A stretch of 64,000 nucleotides of DNA from Halobaculum limi (GTDB lineage Archaea; Halobacteriota; Halobacteria; Halobacteriales; Haloferacaceae), in the NCBI RefSeq assembly GCF_029490015.1, contig NZ_CP120468.1, positions 1,860,001 through 1,924,000 on the forward strand, written 5' to 3'. Positions 54,973 to 63,956 of the stretch are shown in pieces. A program made the position numbers and the translations under genes. Under the pieces are notes generated by a model. The model ran no database searches. It was not told where the DNA came from and saw only the letters and a program-made list of their open reading frames with translations. How positions within the stretch are numbered: position 1 is the stretch's first letter; every line of letters starts with the position of its first letter.

Positions 54973-56433
54973 ATGACAGCCGACACCGCCGTCGTCTGGT
55001 TCCGGCGCGACTGCAGACTCCACGACAACGAGGCGCTCGCGGAAGCCGTCGACGCCGACGAGGTGCTCCCCGTCTACGCGTTCGACCCTCGCGAGTACGG
55101 CGAGCGTGCGTTCGGCGGCCGCGACTCCTTCCGCTTCGAGAAGACTGGGCCGTACCGCACCCGATTCCGGCGGGAGGCGATCACCGACCTTCGTGAGCGA
55201 CTCCGCGACCGCGGGAGCGACCTCATCGTTCGCCACGAGAAGCCCGAAGTCGTCGTCCCGGCGGTCGCGAAGGCCGTCGACGCAGACATCGTTCACTTCC
55301 AGACGCTCCCGACGCCCGAAGAGGTCGCCGTCGAGAACACCGTTCGCAAGCAACTGCGCGGCCTCGGCGTCACGCCCTCGCGCCACTGGACGCACACGCT
55401 GTATCACCTGAACGATCTGCCAGTGGAGTACACCGAGATAGCGGACACATACACCAGTTTCCGCAAGACCGTCGAGAACCGCGCGACCGTTCGGGAACCT
55501 CTTCCAAGTCCCGACGACGCGTTGCCGTCGGCCCCCGTCGACGCCGTCGGCGCGGGAGCGATTCCCACGAACGAAGACCTGGGCGTCGAGGACGCGACCT
55601 ACGACGACCGCGGGGTACTCACGTTCGAGGGCGGTGAGTCCGCGGGACTGAACCGTCTCGACCGCTACCTCTTCGAGGAAGACCGCCTCCGCGAGTACAA
55701 GCAGACGCGGAACGGGATGCTCGGTCAGGGCTTCTCCTCGAAGTTCTCTGTGTGGCTCAACGAGGGCTGTCTCTCCCCGAGACGAGTGCGCCGGGAGGTG
55801 AAACGGTACGAACGCGAGCGTGTCTCGAACGACTCGACGTACTGGCTGGTGTTCGAGTTGCTCTGGCGGGACTTCTTCCAGTTCCAGTTCGCCAAACACG
55901 GGTCGGCGTTCTTCACGCGCGAGGGCATCCGCGGCCGCGACGACATCGACTGGCGCGAGGACGACGAGCAGTTCCGCCGATGGGCCGACGGGGAGACGGG
56001 GATTCCGTTCGTCGACGCCGCGATGCGGGAACTCAACGAGACGGGGTATCAGAGCAACCGGGCGCGGCAGAACGCGGCGTCGTTCCTCGCGAACAACCTC
56101 CGCATCGACTGGCGGAGAGGGGCGGCGTACTTCGAGACGCAGTTGGTCGACTACGACCCCGCCTCCAACTACGGCAACTGGGCGTACATCGCGGGCGTCG
56201 GTAACGACAGCCGCGACCGCTACTTCAACATCCTCAAGCAGGCGAGCAAGTACGACTCCGCCGGCGAGTACGTGACACGCTGGCTTCCGGAACTCGCGGA
56301 CGTGCCGGCGGACGCAGTTCACGAGCCGTGGACGCTCACCGAAGCAGAACAAGCGGAGTACAGCGTCCAACTCGGCCTCGACTATCCGGAACCGATGATC
56401 GATCTAGAGGAGAGTTACCGAAAACTGCGGTGA
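54973..56433 (+). CDS. DASH-type cryptochrome/photolyase
   Basis: A 486-residue flavoprotein of the Cry-DASH group, which repairs dimers in single-stranded DNA or acts as a blue-light sensor. The ATG at 54973 gives the start MTADTAVVWFRRDCRLHDN. The FAD domain carries the DASH signature: GYQSNRARQNAASFLANNL, DWRRGAAYFETQLVDYD and SNYGNWAYIAGVGND. It is distinct from the CPD photolyase at 12288, whose matching segment is NGGWQWAAST. It lies 70 bases after spoVR, so it could share that transcript, but the gap and preceding stop allow its own promoter. Confidence 0.93.
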   Translation: MTADTAVVWFRRDCRLHDNEALAEAVDADEVLPVYAFDPREYGERAFGGRDSFRFEKTGPYRTRFRREAITDLRERLRDRGSDLIVRHEKPEVVVPAVAKAVDADIVHFQTLPTPEEVAVENTVRKQLRGLGVTPSRHWTHTLYHLNDLPVEYTEIADTYTSFRKTVENRATVREPLPSPDDALPSAPVDAVGAGAIPTNEDLGVEDATYDDRGVLTFEGGESAGLNRLDRYLFEEDRLREYKQTRNGMLGQGFSSKFSVWLNEGCLSPRRVRREVKRYERERVSNDSTYWLVFELLWRDFFQFQFAKHGSAFFTREGIRGRDDIDWREDDEQFRRWADGETGIPFVDAAMRELNETGYQSNRARQNAASFLANNLRIDWRRGAAYFETQLVDYDPASNYGNWAYIAGVGNDSRDRYFNILKQASKYDSAGEYVTRWLPELADVPADAVHEPWTLTEAEQAEYSVQLGLDYPEPMIDLEESYRKLR

Positions 56434-56476
56434 GGTCGTGGAGAGCGCCATCGCTCGCCGTTCAGTTCTCCAAGAA

Positions 56477-56551
56477 TGCTCGGTATGGGATTTGAACCCA
56501 TGTCGTCGGCTCGAAAGGCCAACATGATTGGCCGGACTACACCAACCGAGC
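56477..56551 (-). tRNA. tRNA-Glu (anticodon TTC)
   Basis: 75 bases on the minus strand. Acceptor GCTCGGT pairs with ACCGAGC, discriminator A. The anticodon arm TTGGC-CTTTCGA-GCCGA gives TTC, which reads GAA and, with wobble, GAG. The T arm is ATGGGTTCAAATCCCAT. CCA is not encoded. Substrate of the GluRS encoded at 18119. Confidence 0.94.
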
Positions 56552-56636
56552 GCATTCGTCAGTATCGCGCGGGACGTGTTAATCCCATCGAATCCGACCG
56601 CAGGCTACGCGACTGATTCCCACGGCGTCGTGTGGT

Positions 56637-57614
56637 TCAAGTCCACTCGTCGAGGCCGGTCTGGGTGAACCGCTCTTCGATCCGCTGGAAGCCTCGGTCG
56701 ACTTCGTCGGGGTCGACCTCCCACTCGTCGACGACGTACGCCCGGGCGGCGTCGACGTCCGGCGAGATGGTCGTATCGTAGTCGTAGTCGTCGGTGACCG
56801 GCGGTTCGAAGAAGAACTCGCGGATGCGGTCGGCGAAGTCGATGTGTGCGCCGCGGGCGTCGAGGACGCCGAACAGGTCGCCGTGTTCGCGCACGAGTTT
56901 CAGCGCCGTCTTCGGGCCGATGCCGGTGACACCCTCGTTGAAGTCCGTCCCGCACAGCATCGCCACGTCGACCAGTTGCTCGTAGGTGATGTCGTGGTCG
57001 GCCAGCGTCTCGTTCAGCCCCATCAACTCGGGGTTGCCCTTCGAGGTGAGTTGCCGGAGCGTGTACGGCCCGCCGAATAGGAGCGTGTCGTAGTCCTCGC
57101 TGCCGGTGTAGTCGACATCGCCGATGCGGTTCATGTACGCACACTGGGCCTCGCCCTCGGCGGGTGCCTCAACGACGGGTACGTCGAGACGGCGGAGGAG
57201 TTCCCGCGACGTCTCGTGAATAGTGTCGGTGAGTCGTTGGGTCCGCGCTTCTAGTCGTGCGGCCTCGACGGCGTCACCGCGCTCTTCGGCCTCCTGCTTG
57301 CGCTGTTCGGCCTTCTCGCGGGCCTCGCGACGCTTCGCCACCTCGTCGTCTTTCAGGTCGGTGACGCCGCCGTCGAAGACGAACACCGGCGTCAGGTCGT
57401 TGTCGAAGAACTTCGGCAACCCCTGGACGATGCCGATGAGGTTTGCCACCTCTTCGCCCGTGTCGGTCGTGTAGCGGTGGTCGCTGGTGAACTTCACCGT
57501 CGTCGTGAGGTAGCGGTACAGCCAGTTGTGTGCGTCCACCGCGACGACGCCCGAGACGTCCTCGAAGGCGACGTCCTCGATGTGTGCGATGTCTCGGAGG
57601 TCCGCGTTTCCCAT
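56637..57614 (-). CDS. fen: Flap endonuclease 1
   Basis: Cuts 5' flaps in Okazaki-fragment maturation and base-excision repair. It has 325 residues. Acidic metal ligands are seen at D27 (VDAHNWL), D81 (FVFDGG), the EAPAEGEAQ pair and [10 protein letters not shown]. The helix-hairpin-helix is [11 protein letters not shown]. The last residues, QTGLDEW, fit a PCNA-binding PIP box. A helical insert with many Glu, Lys and Arg residues (about 88-130) forms the arch. It stands alone, between tRNA-Glu and the GNAT genes. Confidence 0.96.
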   Translation of the reverse strand: MGNADLRDIAHIEDVAFEDVSGVVAVDAHNWLYRYLTTTVKFTSDHRYTTDTGEEVANLIGIVQGLPKFFDNDLTPVFVFDGGVTDLKDDEVAKRREAREKAEQRKQEAEERGDAVEAARLEARTQRLTDTIHETSRELLRRLDVPVVEAPAEGEAQCAYMNRIGDVDYTGSEDYDTLLFGGPYTLRQLTSKGNPELMGLNETLADHDITYEQLVDVAMLCGTDFNEGVTGIGPKTALKLVREHGDLFGVLDARGAHIDFADRIREFFFEPPVTDDYDYDTTISPDVDAARAYVVDEWEVDPDEVDRGFQRIEERFTQTGLDEWT

Positions 57615-57679
57615 TGTCGGCTACTGGGCCCAGTGGGGTTTGAACCTCCCGAGTCACCACGGGCCTGGCGCGAGCCTAG

Positions 57680-58261
57680 TCACGCATCACGCCCGTCCCA
57701 CTCCTCGCGAAGCAAGCCGTACTTCAGCAGGTCGTGCCACGCGCCGTCAGTGAAACTGTGTCGGCGGAGGCGACCCTCGCACTCGAACCCGAGCGATTCC
57801 AGCAGCGCACGGGAGGCGTCGTTGAAGGCGTACGCGCCCGCCGCAACCGCCGGAACTGCCCGCGTCTGAAACGTGTAGTCGACGGCGAGGCCCACCGACT
57901 CCGTCCCGTATCCCTCACCGTGTACCCCGGGGACGAGCCAAAAGCTCAGTTCCGGGCGCTTCCAGTCCACCGCGCCGACGGTGACGAGGCCGATGGGCCG
58001 CGTCGTTCCGGGGGTTGGATCGGCGTCCGGGTTGCAGGCGTCGGGACGCGGGCCCGCGTCGGGGCCGTCGAGACAGACGAGCAATCGCTGGTCGTCGTCC
58101 CCTTCGTAGGCGGTTTCGACGTCCTCACGGTTCCGCACGACGCTGCCGAGCGGATGTCGGATCGACGGCTCCGTCGATGCCCGCTGAACGAATTCGAGGT
58201 CCTCACGTTCGAGGGTCCGGAGGGTGACACGGTCGCCACGACGGATCAACGTGCCCGGCAT
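57680..58261 (-). CDS. GNAT N-acetyltransferase (RimJ/RimL-like)
   Basis: A 193-residue acetyltransferase of the RimJ-like branch, starting at the ATG at 58261. It shows RVTLRTLEREDLEFVQ at the N-terminus, WLVPGVHGEGYGTES as the acetyl-CoA loop and ALLESLGFECEGRLRRHSF at the C-terminus. Members acetylate ribosomal proteins or small molecules. It has an acidic insert near 75-95. Together with the gene on its left border it forms a pair of GNAT genes, 43 bases apart, on the same strand. Substrate unknown. Confidence 0.86.
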   Translation of the reverse strand: MPGTLIRRGDRVTLRTLEREDLEFVQRASTEPSIRHPLGSVVRNREDVETAYEGDDDQRLLVCLDGPDAGPRPDACNPDADPTPGTTRPIGLVTVGAVDWKRPELSFWLVPGVHGEGYGTESVGLAVDYTFQTRAVPAVAAGAYAFNDASRALLESLGFECEGRLRRHSFTDGAWHDLLKYGLLREEWDGRDA

Positions 58262-58304
58262 AGCGACGACGACTCGGAGGCGCGGGAAGTGTCTTCGGGC
58301 GGTG

Positions 58305-58898
58305 CTATTCGTCTCGACCCAGTTGCCTGACGACCGGTGGTGGCCCACGCTCACGTTTTCGTCGCGTGAACGCGCGTTCCTCCGGGCCGACGTCGTCGCG
58401 GTCGGCGATGGTCGCGAGGCCCTCGCGGTAGCGGTCGGCGTCGACCGTCGCTGGTCGGGCGGTCGGTCGTTCTAAGACCAACTCCGCGATGCCCGTCTCG
58501 CGACCGGTCCACGCGAACCCCGCCTTGTGCAGCGCCTCGTAACTGTACGCGTTGTTGACGGCGATGCGAGCGCGGTCGTAGCCCCGGTCGGCCGCTCGCG
58601 CGACGACGAACGCACAGAGGTCGGTTCCGATCCCCTCGCCACGACGGTTCCGGCGGACGGTGACGTACCGGAGCCACAACGTGTCCGAGTCCGTCCGGTC
58701 GGGACTGAACGCGACGACGCCGACCGGAGCGACGTACTCCCGTTTCGGGTTCGCGGGGAGAGTGAACGACTGTCCGGGGTCGAGCGCGACGGCCTTGCCG
58801 GTGCTCGACATCGCGAACTTGCCCGCGTAGGCGTACTCGCGGTGGTCGAGACGGAGGACGACGTCGTCGTCGGGCCAGCCGAGCAGTCGAAACTCCAC
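58305..58898 (-). CDS. GNAT N-acetyltransferase
   Basis: A 197-residue acetyltransferase. The acetyl-CoA-binding motif A is clear as VRRNRRGEGIGTDLCAFVV (residues about 81-99), followed by IAVNNAYSYEALHKAGFAW. The first 60 residues, with WPDDDVVLRLDH and a conserved GKF segment, and the basic C-terminus (FTRRKRERG) are specific to a haloarchaeal type. It is upstream of the second GNAT gene and 71 bases from the divergent methyltransferase. Substrate unknown. Confidence 0.84.
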   Translation of the reverse strand: MEFRLLGWPDDDVVLRLDHREYAYAGKFAMSSTGKAVALDPGQSFTLPANPKREYVAPVGVVAFSPDRTDSDTLWLRYVTVRRNRRGEGIGTDLCAFVVARAADRGYDRARIAVNNAYSYEALHKAGFAWTGRETGIAELVLERPTARPATVDADRYREGLATIADRDDVGPEERAFTRRKRERGPPPVVRQLGRDE

Positions 58899-58969
58899 GG
58901 CGACCCTACACGCTCGTCAGGTATCACTTCAGCGCCACGGCTTTCCCGTTCGGTTACCTCTCGACGGGT

Positions 58970-59611
58970 ATGTTCGGACACGGCGACGTGGGCTTTTTCG
59001 ACCGCATCGCCCCGCTGTACGACGTGGTTATGCCACGCGCGAAGCCCGAGGACCTCCGCGCGGGCATCGCGTTCGCACACCGACCCGTCGAGACGGTCCT
59101 CGACGTCGGCGGTGGGACCGGCCGCGCGAGTCGGACGCTTCGCGAACTGGGCATCGAGGCGACCGTCGTCGACTTCTCGCCGGGGATGCTCCGCCGAGCG
59201 CACGACGACGGCATCTCTGCCGTCCGTGGCGACGCCGGGCGGCTTCCCGTCCCCGACGGCGTGGTCGATGCGGTCGTCATCACCGACGCACTCCACCACT
59301 TCCCCGACCCTGCGGGCGCACTCGGAGAGGCCGCCCGCGTCATCGCGCCGGGCGGTGTCGTCGTGATTCGCGAGTTCGACCCGACGACTGCGCGGGGGCG
59401 ACTCCTCGAAGGCGTCGAATCGGTCGCGAGGATGGACTCGCAGTTCTTCGCGGCCGAGACGCTGGCGGGACTGCTCACCGAGGCGGGGCTTCGCGGCACC
59501 GTCGTCGACCCCGGTTTTGGCTACACGGTCGCCGGAGTCAAGCCGACGACGGCCGCAACACCGAACGCCGGCGACGCGGCGGGCGCGACGGACACGGAAC
59601 GCGGGCATTAA
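58970..59611 (+). CDS. Class I SAM-dependent methyltransferase
   Basis: A 213-residue methyltransferase. SAM binding is at LDVGGGTGR (44-52), the acidic loop VVDFSPGML, and DALHHFPDP as the later motif. The order matches the UbiE/MenG-like group, so quinone or lipid methylation is possible, but no menaquinone genes are near. The final 25 residues are low-complexity. It is divergent from the GNAT gene and is followed by a DUF3054 gene on the same strand. Confidence 0.86.
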   Translation: MFGHGDVGFFDRIAPLYDVVMPRAKPEDLRAGIAFAHRPVETVLDVGGGTGRASRTLRELGIEATVVDFSPGMLRRAHDDGISAVRGDAGRLPVPDGVVDAVVITDALHHFPDPAGALGEAARVIAPGGVVVIREFDPTTARGRLLEGVESVARMDSQFFAAETLAGLLTEAGLRGTVVDPGFGYTVAGVKPTTAATPNAGDAAGATDTERGH

Positions 59612-59635
59612 GCGGGCCCACGTGAACGGTAGGAT

Positions 59636-60070
59636 ATGGCAACTGATTCGGGTACGGACTCGTTTCTCGCGAACCGAATCGACGCGGCCGCGCTTCCGCT
59701 CGCGGTCGGCGACGTACTGGTGATCATCGCGTTCATCTACGCCGGCACGCTCCAGCACGGCACCGTCGGCTTCCCGCCCGCCGGCGTGGGCGGCATCATC
59801 AACCTGCTCGCGGTCGCCGCGCCGTTCCTGCTCGGCTGGGCGATTGCCGCCCCGCTCATCGGCGCGTACTCCGCCGGGGCCGTCGAGTCGGCGAAGGCGT
59901 CTGTTCCGCTGGCCGTTCGCTCGTGGATTCCGGCTGCCGTCATCGGCCTCCTCCTCCGGGCGACACCGTTCGTCGACGGCGGCGTCGCCGTCACCTTCGC
60001 GGTCGTGATGCTCGTCGTCGGATCTGTCTCGCTGGCCGTCTGGCGCTACGTCGCCGGGCGGTTCATCTGA
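59636..60070 (+). CDS. DUF3054 membrane protein
   Basis: A 144-residue protein with four membrane helices (about residues 18-40, 48-72, 92-110, 114-138). Sequence features FLLGWAIAAPLIGAY and PLAVRSWIPAAVIGLLLR agree with DUF3054, a family of small membrane proteins of unknown role in archaea and actinobacteria. It follows the methyltransferase by 24 bases, possibly one transcript. Confidence 0.82.
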   Translation: MATDSGTDSFLANRIDAAALPLAVGDVLVIIAFIYAGTLQHGTVGFPPAGVGGIINLLAVAAPFLLGWAIAAPLIGAYSAGAVESAKASVPLAVRSWIPAAVIGLLLRATPFVDGGVAVTFAVVMLVVGSVSLAVWRYVAGRFI

Positions 60071-60167
60071 GCGGCATCGGCGCTCGACTGAACACTCGCT
60101 TTCTGCGGACCGATAGCTGAACGAATAGCGACCGCACCCACTCGCGTCGCTCTTGAGTTAGCAAAGT

Positions 60168-60249
60168 CGGTGGGGCTGGGATTCGAACCCAGGAGGCTTG
60201 CGCCATCTGCTTTCAAGGCAGACGCAATAGGCCACTCTGCCACCCCACC
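60168..60249 (-). tRNA. tRNA-Ser (anticodon TGA)
   Basis: 82 bases on the minus strand. Acceptor GGTGGGG pairs with CCCCACC, discriminator G. The anticodon arm TCTGC-CTTGAAA-GCAGA gives TGA, reading TCA and related TCN codons. The long variable arm contains GGCGCAAGCC, the same as in tRNA-Ser(GCT) at 23316. CCA is not encoded. Confidence 0.94.
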
Positions 60250-60296
60250 ACGACTCACCCTACCGCGGTGGCCGTCTAAGACCTAACGGTCCCGAC

Positions 60297-61043
60297 TCAG
60301 CCGTCGACCACGATTTCCCCGCCGCGCACGCGGAGGCCGTGGTCGTGGACGAACGTCGCCGTGTGTTCGGGGACGACGCGTTCGGCGTCGATACGACCCC
60401 ACACGACCGGGAGCAGGTCTCGCAGGTCGGCGGCCGTCTCCACGCCGACGTGCATCGGGAGGAACTCGACGCTGTGGCCGGCGTCGCCCGCGCGGGCGAC
60501 GAGCGTCTCCAGTTCCGGCCCCTCGAAGGCGTCTTCGTAGTCGACGGGCGCGGTAAAGCCCGCGTAGTAGGTTCGCCCGCGCGTCGACGGCCCGAGGACG
60601 GTCTGGTTCTGTCGGAGTTTCATCGCCGCCGAATCGATGACTGGCCGGGTGAGCAACGGCGCGGTGCCGCGCGTGACGGCCACGGAGTCGACGCCCTCCT
60701 CGCGCAGGAGGTGGGTCGAAGTGTTACCCGCGCGTGCGGAGAACGTCGATCCCACCTGCTGTTCGAAGCGGGCCTCGGAGACATCGTCGAGCGTCTCGGC
60801 CGCGAGGCTCCGCAGTTCCGCCTCGCTGGCGGTGTCGGTGACGAACTCCTCGGGCAGGAGGTCGTCCGGCCGGAAGTTCACGAGGAGGTCGCCGCCGGAG
60901 CGTTCGACGGCGCGGAACGTGTCCCGGAGCGTGGCCGCGTACAGGTCCGCCGCCTGCTCGGCGGATAGCGGCGTCGTCTCGACGAGGTCTGGGAGCACGA
61001 GTCCGGAGCGTGGCGGGTCGGCGAGGACGGCGACGACGGTCAT
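60297..61043 (-). CDS. DUF2064-like nucleotidyl/glycosyltransferase-fold protein
   Basis: A 248-residue protein starting at the ATG at 61043. Near the N-terminus it shows LSAEQAADLYAATLRDTFRAV and GGDLLVNFRPDDLLP, which resemble the DUF2064 family with a GT-A fold, linked to sugar or nucleotide transfer. The C-terminal half has LPMHVGVETAADLRDLLPVVWGRI. Full-length for the group. No sugar genes lie nearby, and the reaction is unknown. It is divergent from the small membrane protein at 61104. Confidence 0.7.
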   Translation of the reverse strand: MTVVAVLADPPRSGLVLPDLVETTPLSAEQAADLYAATLRDTFRAVERSGGDLLVNFRPDDLLPEEFVTDTASEAELRSLAAETLDDVSEARFEQQVGSTFSARAGNTSTHLLREEGVDSVAVTRGTAPLLTRPVIDSAAMKLRQNQTVLGPSTRGRTYYAGFTAPVDYEDAFEGPELETLVARAGDAGHSVEFLPMHVGVETAADLRDLLPVVWGRIDAERVVPEHTATFVHDHGLRVRGGEIVVDG

Positions 61044-61103
61044 ACTCGACTTCTGGACCGCGACCTGCAAAGGGGTTATCAAACGTCCCAGCGCAGAGGC
61101 GGT

Positions 61104-61319
61104 ATGGATCTCACCGGCTCACTCGTCCGTCTCGGCTCGCTGGTCGCCGTCCTCGGGAGTCTCGCCGCGTTCGGACTCCTGTTCGTGAACCTCACCGCGG
61201 ACGGCGTTCCGCTCGTCGGACTGCTCGCGACGTTCCTGTTCGTCGTCGTCGCCGTCGTCGCCGCTATCGCGTGGGGTCGCCGACTCGCACTCGTGCGCGG
61301 GGAGACGCCGTACTGGTGA
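61104..61319 (+). CDS. Small two-helix membrane protein
   Basis: A 71-residue protein with two membrane helices (about residues 8-29 and 35-56) and a short basic end RRLALVRGETPYW. It is similar in style to many haloarchaeal small membrane proteins; no family recognised. The frame is intact and sits in a 334-base gap between divergent and convergent genes. Confidence 0.6.
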   Translation: MDLTGSLVRLGSLVAVLGSLAAFGLLFVNLTADGVPLVGLLATFLFVVVAVVAAIAWGRRLALVRGETPYW

Positions 61320-61377
61320 GTCGGCACGGTCGCACACACCCGCGCAAGTCTTCACGACACCTGAGTCTACGTCGCTG

Positions 61378-62010
61378 TTATCGGCTCCGCCGACCCTTCG
61401 TCTGCCGGTAATCCCGCGAGAAGACGTTCTCCAGTACGTGGTCGACGAACGCGTCCGCGTCGTCGTCGGTGAGCGTCTCTACGTCTTTCATCGGGAGCAG
61501 TTCGAACCCTCGCCCGCGAACCGTCGTCGCGTGTTCGGCCGTCGCGTCGAAGGAGTCGGGCGCGCGGGTGGTGTACTCCAGCGCGAGTGCTTGGAGGGGT
61601 CGCTGACCGACCGGGACGATGAGTTCGGGGTTGATCATTCGTACCTCCGCGTTGAGGAACGGCTCGCAGTTGCGCTCCTCCTCCTTGGTGGGCGAGCGTT
61701 CGGGGTGGCGACACCGCGTGAGATAGGTGGTGTAGACGTTCTGGAGGTCTGGTTCCTCCGCGTCGGGTGGTGACCGCGATAAGCCGAGGTCACCGAGCAC
61801 ACGCTGGATGCGTTCGCCATACTCGTCGCCAGTGAAGGGGACGCCCGTACGCTCGGCGCCCGCGGTCGGCGCTTCACCGAGGACCAGCACTTCCGCCTCC
61901 GCGTCGCCGTAGCCGTGGACGATACGCTCGCGACAGTCGACGAGCGCAGGGCAGTGTTGGCAGTCGGTGTCCATCCCGTAGGGGTTCGACAGTTCCTCCT
62001 GGTGCGGCAC
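61378..62010 (-). CDS. udg: Uracil-DNA glycosylase family protein (Fe-S type)
   Basis: A 210-residue member of the family 4/5-like UDG group, which removes uracil from DNA. Cysteines C17, C20, C100 and C115 (or C26 in place of one) could hold the 4Fe-4S cluster. Motif A is GEAPTAGAERTGVPFTG (45-61). The second active-site motif, usually HPS or HP-x-x-L, is absent; the aligned region reads ELLPMKDVE. It may therefore be a specialised glycosylase or a related nuclease-fold protein. Stands alone before gatE. Confidence 0.78.
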   Translation of the reverse strand: MPHQEELSNPYGMDTDCQHCPALVDCRERIVHGYGDAEAEVLVLGEAPTAGAERTGVPFTGDEYGERIQRVLGDLGLSRSPPDAEEPDLQNVYTTYLTRCRHPERSPTKEEERNCEPFLNAEVRMINPELIVPVGQRPLQALALEYTTRAPDSFDATAEHATTVRGRGFELLPMKDVETLTDDDADAFVDHVLENVFSRDYRQTKGRRSR

Positions 62011-62081
62011 TACACTGGAGTCGGAGACGCGGAAGAATAACGGTACGGGTCGGTCGGCAGATGAGAATACGCTGTCGGCGA

Positions 62082-63956
62082 TTACGCGCGCTTCTGAATC
62101 TCTTCGCGGAGCACGTCGCTGACGATTTCGCCGTCGGCCTTCCCGCGGAGCGCGCCCATCGCCTCGCCCATCAGGCCGGAGAACGCGCCCATCCCCTGGG
62201 TTTCGACTTGGTCGGCGTTGCGCTCGACCACCTCGACGACGGCCTCGCGAACCTCCTCCTCGTCGACGCCGGCGAGTCCAGCCTCCTCGACGGCCTCCTC
62301 GGCGGTGAGGTCGGGCTTGTCTGCGAGGACGGTGAGCACGTCGTTGACCCCCTCCTTCGCCAACTCGCCCGACTCGACGAGCGTGAACGTCGCCACGAGG
62401 TGGTCGTCAGTCAGCGACTCGACGGGCACGTCGTCGCGACGCAGTTCCGTCAGCGTCGACTCCAGCGTCGTCGCCGCGAACGTTGGGTCGACGCCGTCGG
62501 CGACGACCGACTCGAACAGTGGCATCCGGCGGCCGTACGCTACCTGCTCGGCGAGGCCGGCGTCGAGGCTGTACTCCTCCTGGTAGCGCTCGACCTTCTC
62601 GGTGAGCAGTTCGGGCGTCTCGACCTCGCTGGGGTCGGGTTCGACCGGCGGTACGTCAGTCTCGGGGTACAGGCGCGCGGCGCCGGGAAGCGGGCGGAGG
62701 TAGCGCGTCGTCCCGTCGTCATTTGCACCGCGCGTCTCCTCGGGGACGCCCTCGATGGCGACCGCGGCACGGTCGGCGGCCGCGTCGATGGCCAACTCCG
62801 CAGTCTCCCCGTCGTCGGCGACGAGGACGACCGCATCGTCGTCACCGGCGTCGACTGCCTCCCGGAGCGCTGTGACCTCCTCGGCCGTGACCCCGTACGC
62901 CGGGAGTTCGTCCGTGTGGAAGACACCGCCCGCGCCGTGCCGTTTGGCGTGGTCGGACAGTTCCGTGCCGAGGCGGCGGTCCGGTGCGATCTCACGGCCG
63001 ACGAGGCCGTCAAAGCCGTCGAGACGAACCGCGCGGACGACGCCACCCGAGTCGAGTGCGCCCGCGATGACGCCGGAGTCAGTGTCGGCGAACACGTCCG
63101 TCACGTTCGTCGGGTCGCCCACGGCCGCGTCACGGGTCTCCAGTTCGGCCGCGATGTCGACCAGTTCCTTCTGTCGCCGCACCTCTGTCTCGACGATCTC
63201 CGAGATCTGATCGAGCGCCTGCACGCCTTTGATCTCGACGCGTGCGCCCTCCGCGATGGAGACGTTCACGTCCTGGCGGATGGTTCCGAGGCCGCGTTTC
63301 ACTTTCCCCGTCGACCGCAGGAGCATCCCGATGCGCTCGGCGGCCTCCTGTGCCTGTGCGGGCGAGGAGATGTCCGGCTTCGTTCCGATTTCCACGAGGG
63401 GGATGCCCAGGCGGTCCAGCGAGTAGCGCACGCCGTCGTCGGTCTCTTCGACCCGCTTGGCCGACTCCTCTTCGAGCATCAGGTCCTCGATGCCGACCGG
63501 GCCGTCGTCAGTCTGGATCGCACCCTCCTGTGCGAGCAGCGTCGACCGCTGGAAGCCAGAGGTGTTCGAGCCGTCGATGACGATCTTCCGCATCACGTGC
63601 GCCTGGTCGACGACGTTCATATCGAGGAGGTCGGCGATCTGCATCGCGACCGCGAGTGCCTCCTCGTCGATCTCGTGGGGGGGTTCGTCGTCCTCCTCGA
63701 CGAGACAGGTGGTGTCGTACGCGAGGTACTCGAAGGTGCGGTCGACCTGTGACTCTTCGAGCGCAGCCTCGTCGATCTCGCCGAGTTCGGACTTCGTCGG
63801 ATGGAGATAGCGAGTGATGGTCCGCTCGGCGTCCTCGGGTTCGCGAAGCGTCGTCGGCGAGTTACAGAACAGTTTCGTCGCCGTGTCGAGTTGCTGGTGG
63901 ATCTCGAGGCCGGCGACGAGACCCAACTCCTCGGGATCGAACGAACGGTCGGTCAT
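62082..63956 (-). CDS. gatE: Glu-tRNA(Gln) amidotransferase subunit E
   Basis: Archaeal GatDE component that recognises Glu-tRNA(Gln) and activates it for amidation to Gln-tRNA(Gln). It has 624 residues. It opens with LGLVAGLEIHQQLDTATKLFC, the GatB/GatE signature. The central catalytic cradle shows RKIVIDGSNTSGFQRS and EIGTKPDISSP. An AspRS-like insert typical of GatE, absent from GatB, spans about 280-410. The C-terminal YqeY-like tail ends QGMGAFSGLMGEAMGALRGKADG. The gatD partner is not in the window. Start ATG 63956. Confidence 0.95.
   Translation of the reverse strand: MTDRSFDPEELGLVAGLEIHQQLDTATKLFCNSPTTLREPEDAERTITRYLHPTKSELGEIDEAALEESQVDRTFEYLAYDTTCLVEEDDEPPHEIDEEALAVAMQIADLLDMNVVDQAHVMRKIVIDGSNTSGFQRSTLLAQEGAIQTDDGPVGIEDLMLEEESAKRVEETDDGVRYSLDRLGIPLVEIGTKPDISSPAQAQEAAERIGMLLRSTGKVKRGLGTIRQDVNVSIAEGARVEIKGVQALDQISEIVETEVRRQKELVDIAAELETRDAAVGDPTNVTDVFADTDSGVIAGALDSGGVVRAVRLDGFDGLVGREIAPDRRLGTELSDHAKRHGAGGVFHTDELPAYGVTAEEVTALREAVDAGDDDAVVLVADDGETAELAIDAAADRAAVAIEGVPEETRGANDDGTTRYLRPLPGAARLYPETDVPPVEPDPSEVETPELLTEKVERYQEEYSLDAGLAEQVAYGRRMPLFESVVADGVDPTFAATTLESTLTELRRDDVPVESLTDDHLVATFTLVESGELAKEGVNDVLTVLADKPDLTAEEAVEEAGLAGVDEEEVREAVVEVVERNADQVETQGMGAFSGLMGEAMGALRGKADGEIVSDVLREEIQKRA

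Noticed and set aside
54040-56370. 776-codon minus-strand ORF
   Set aside because: Covers the ends of spoVR and the DASH cryptochrome in antisense; both plus-strand genes are clearly real.
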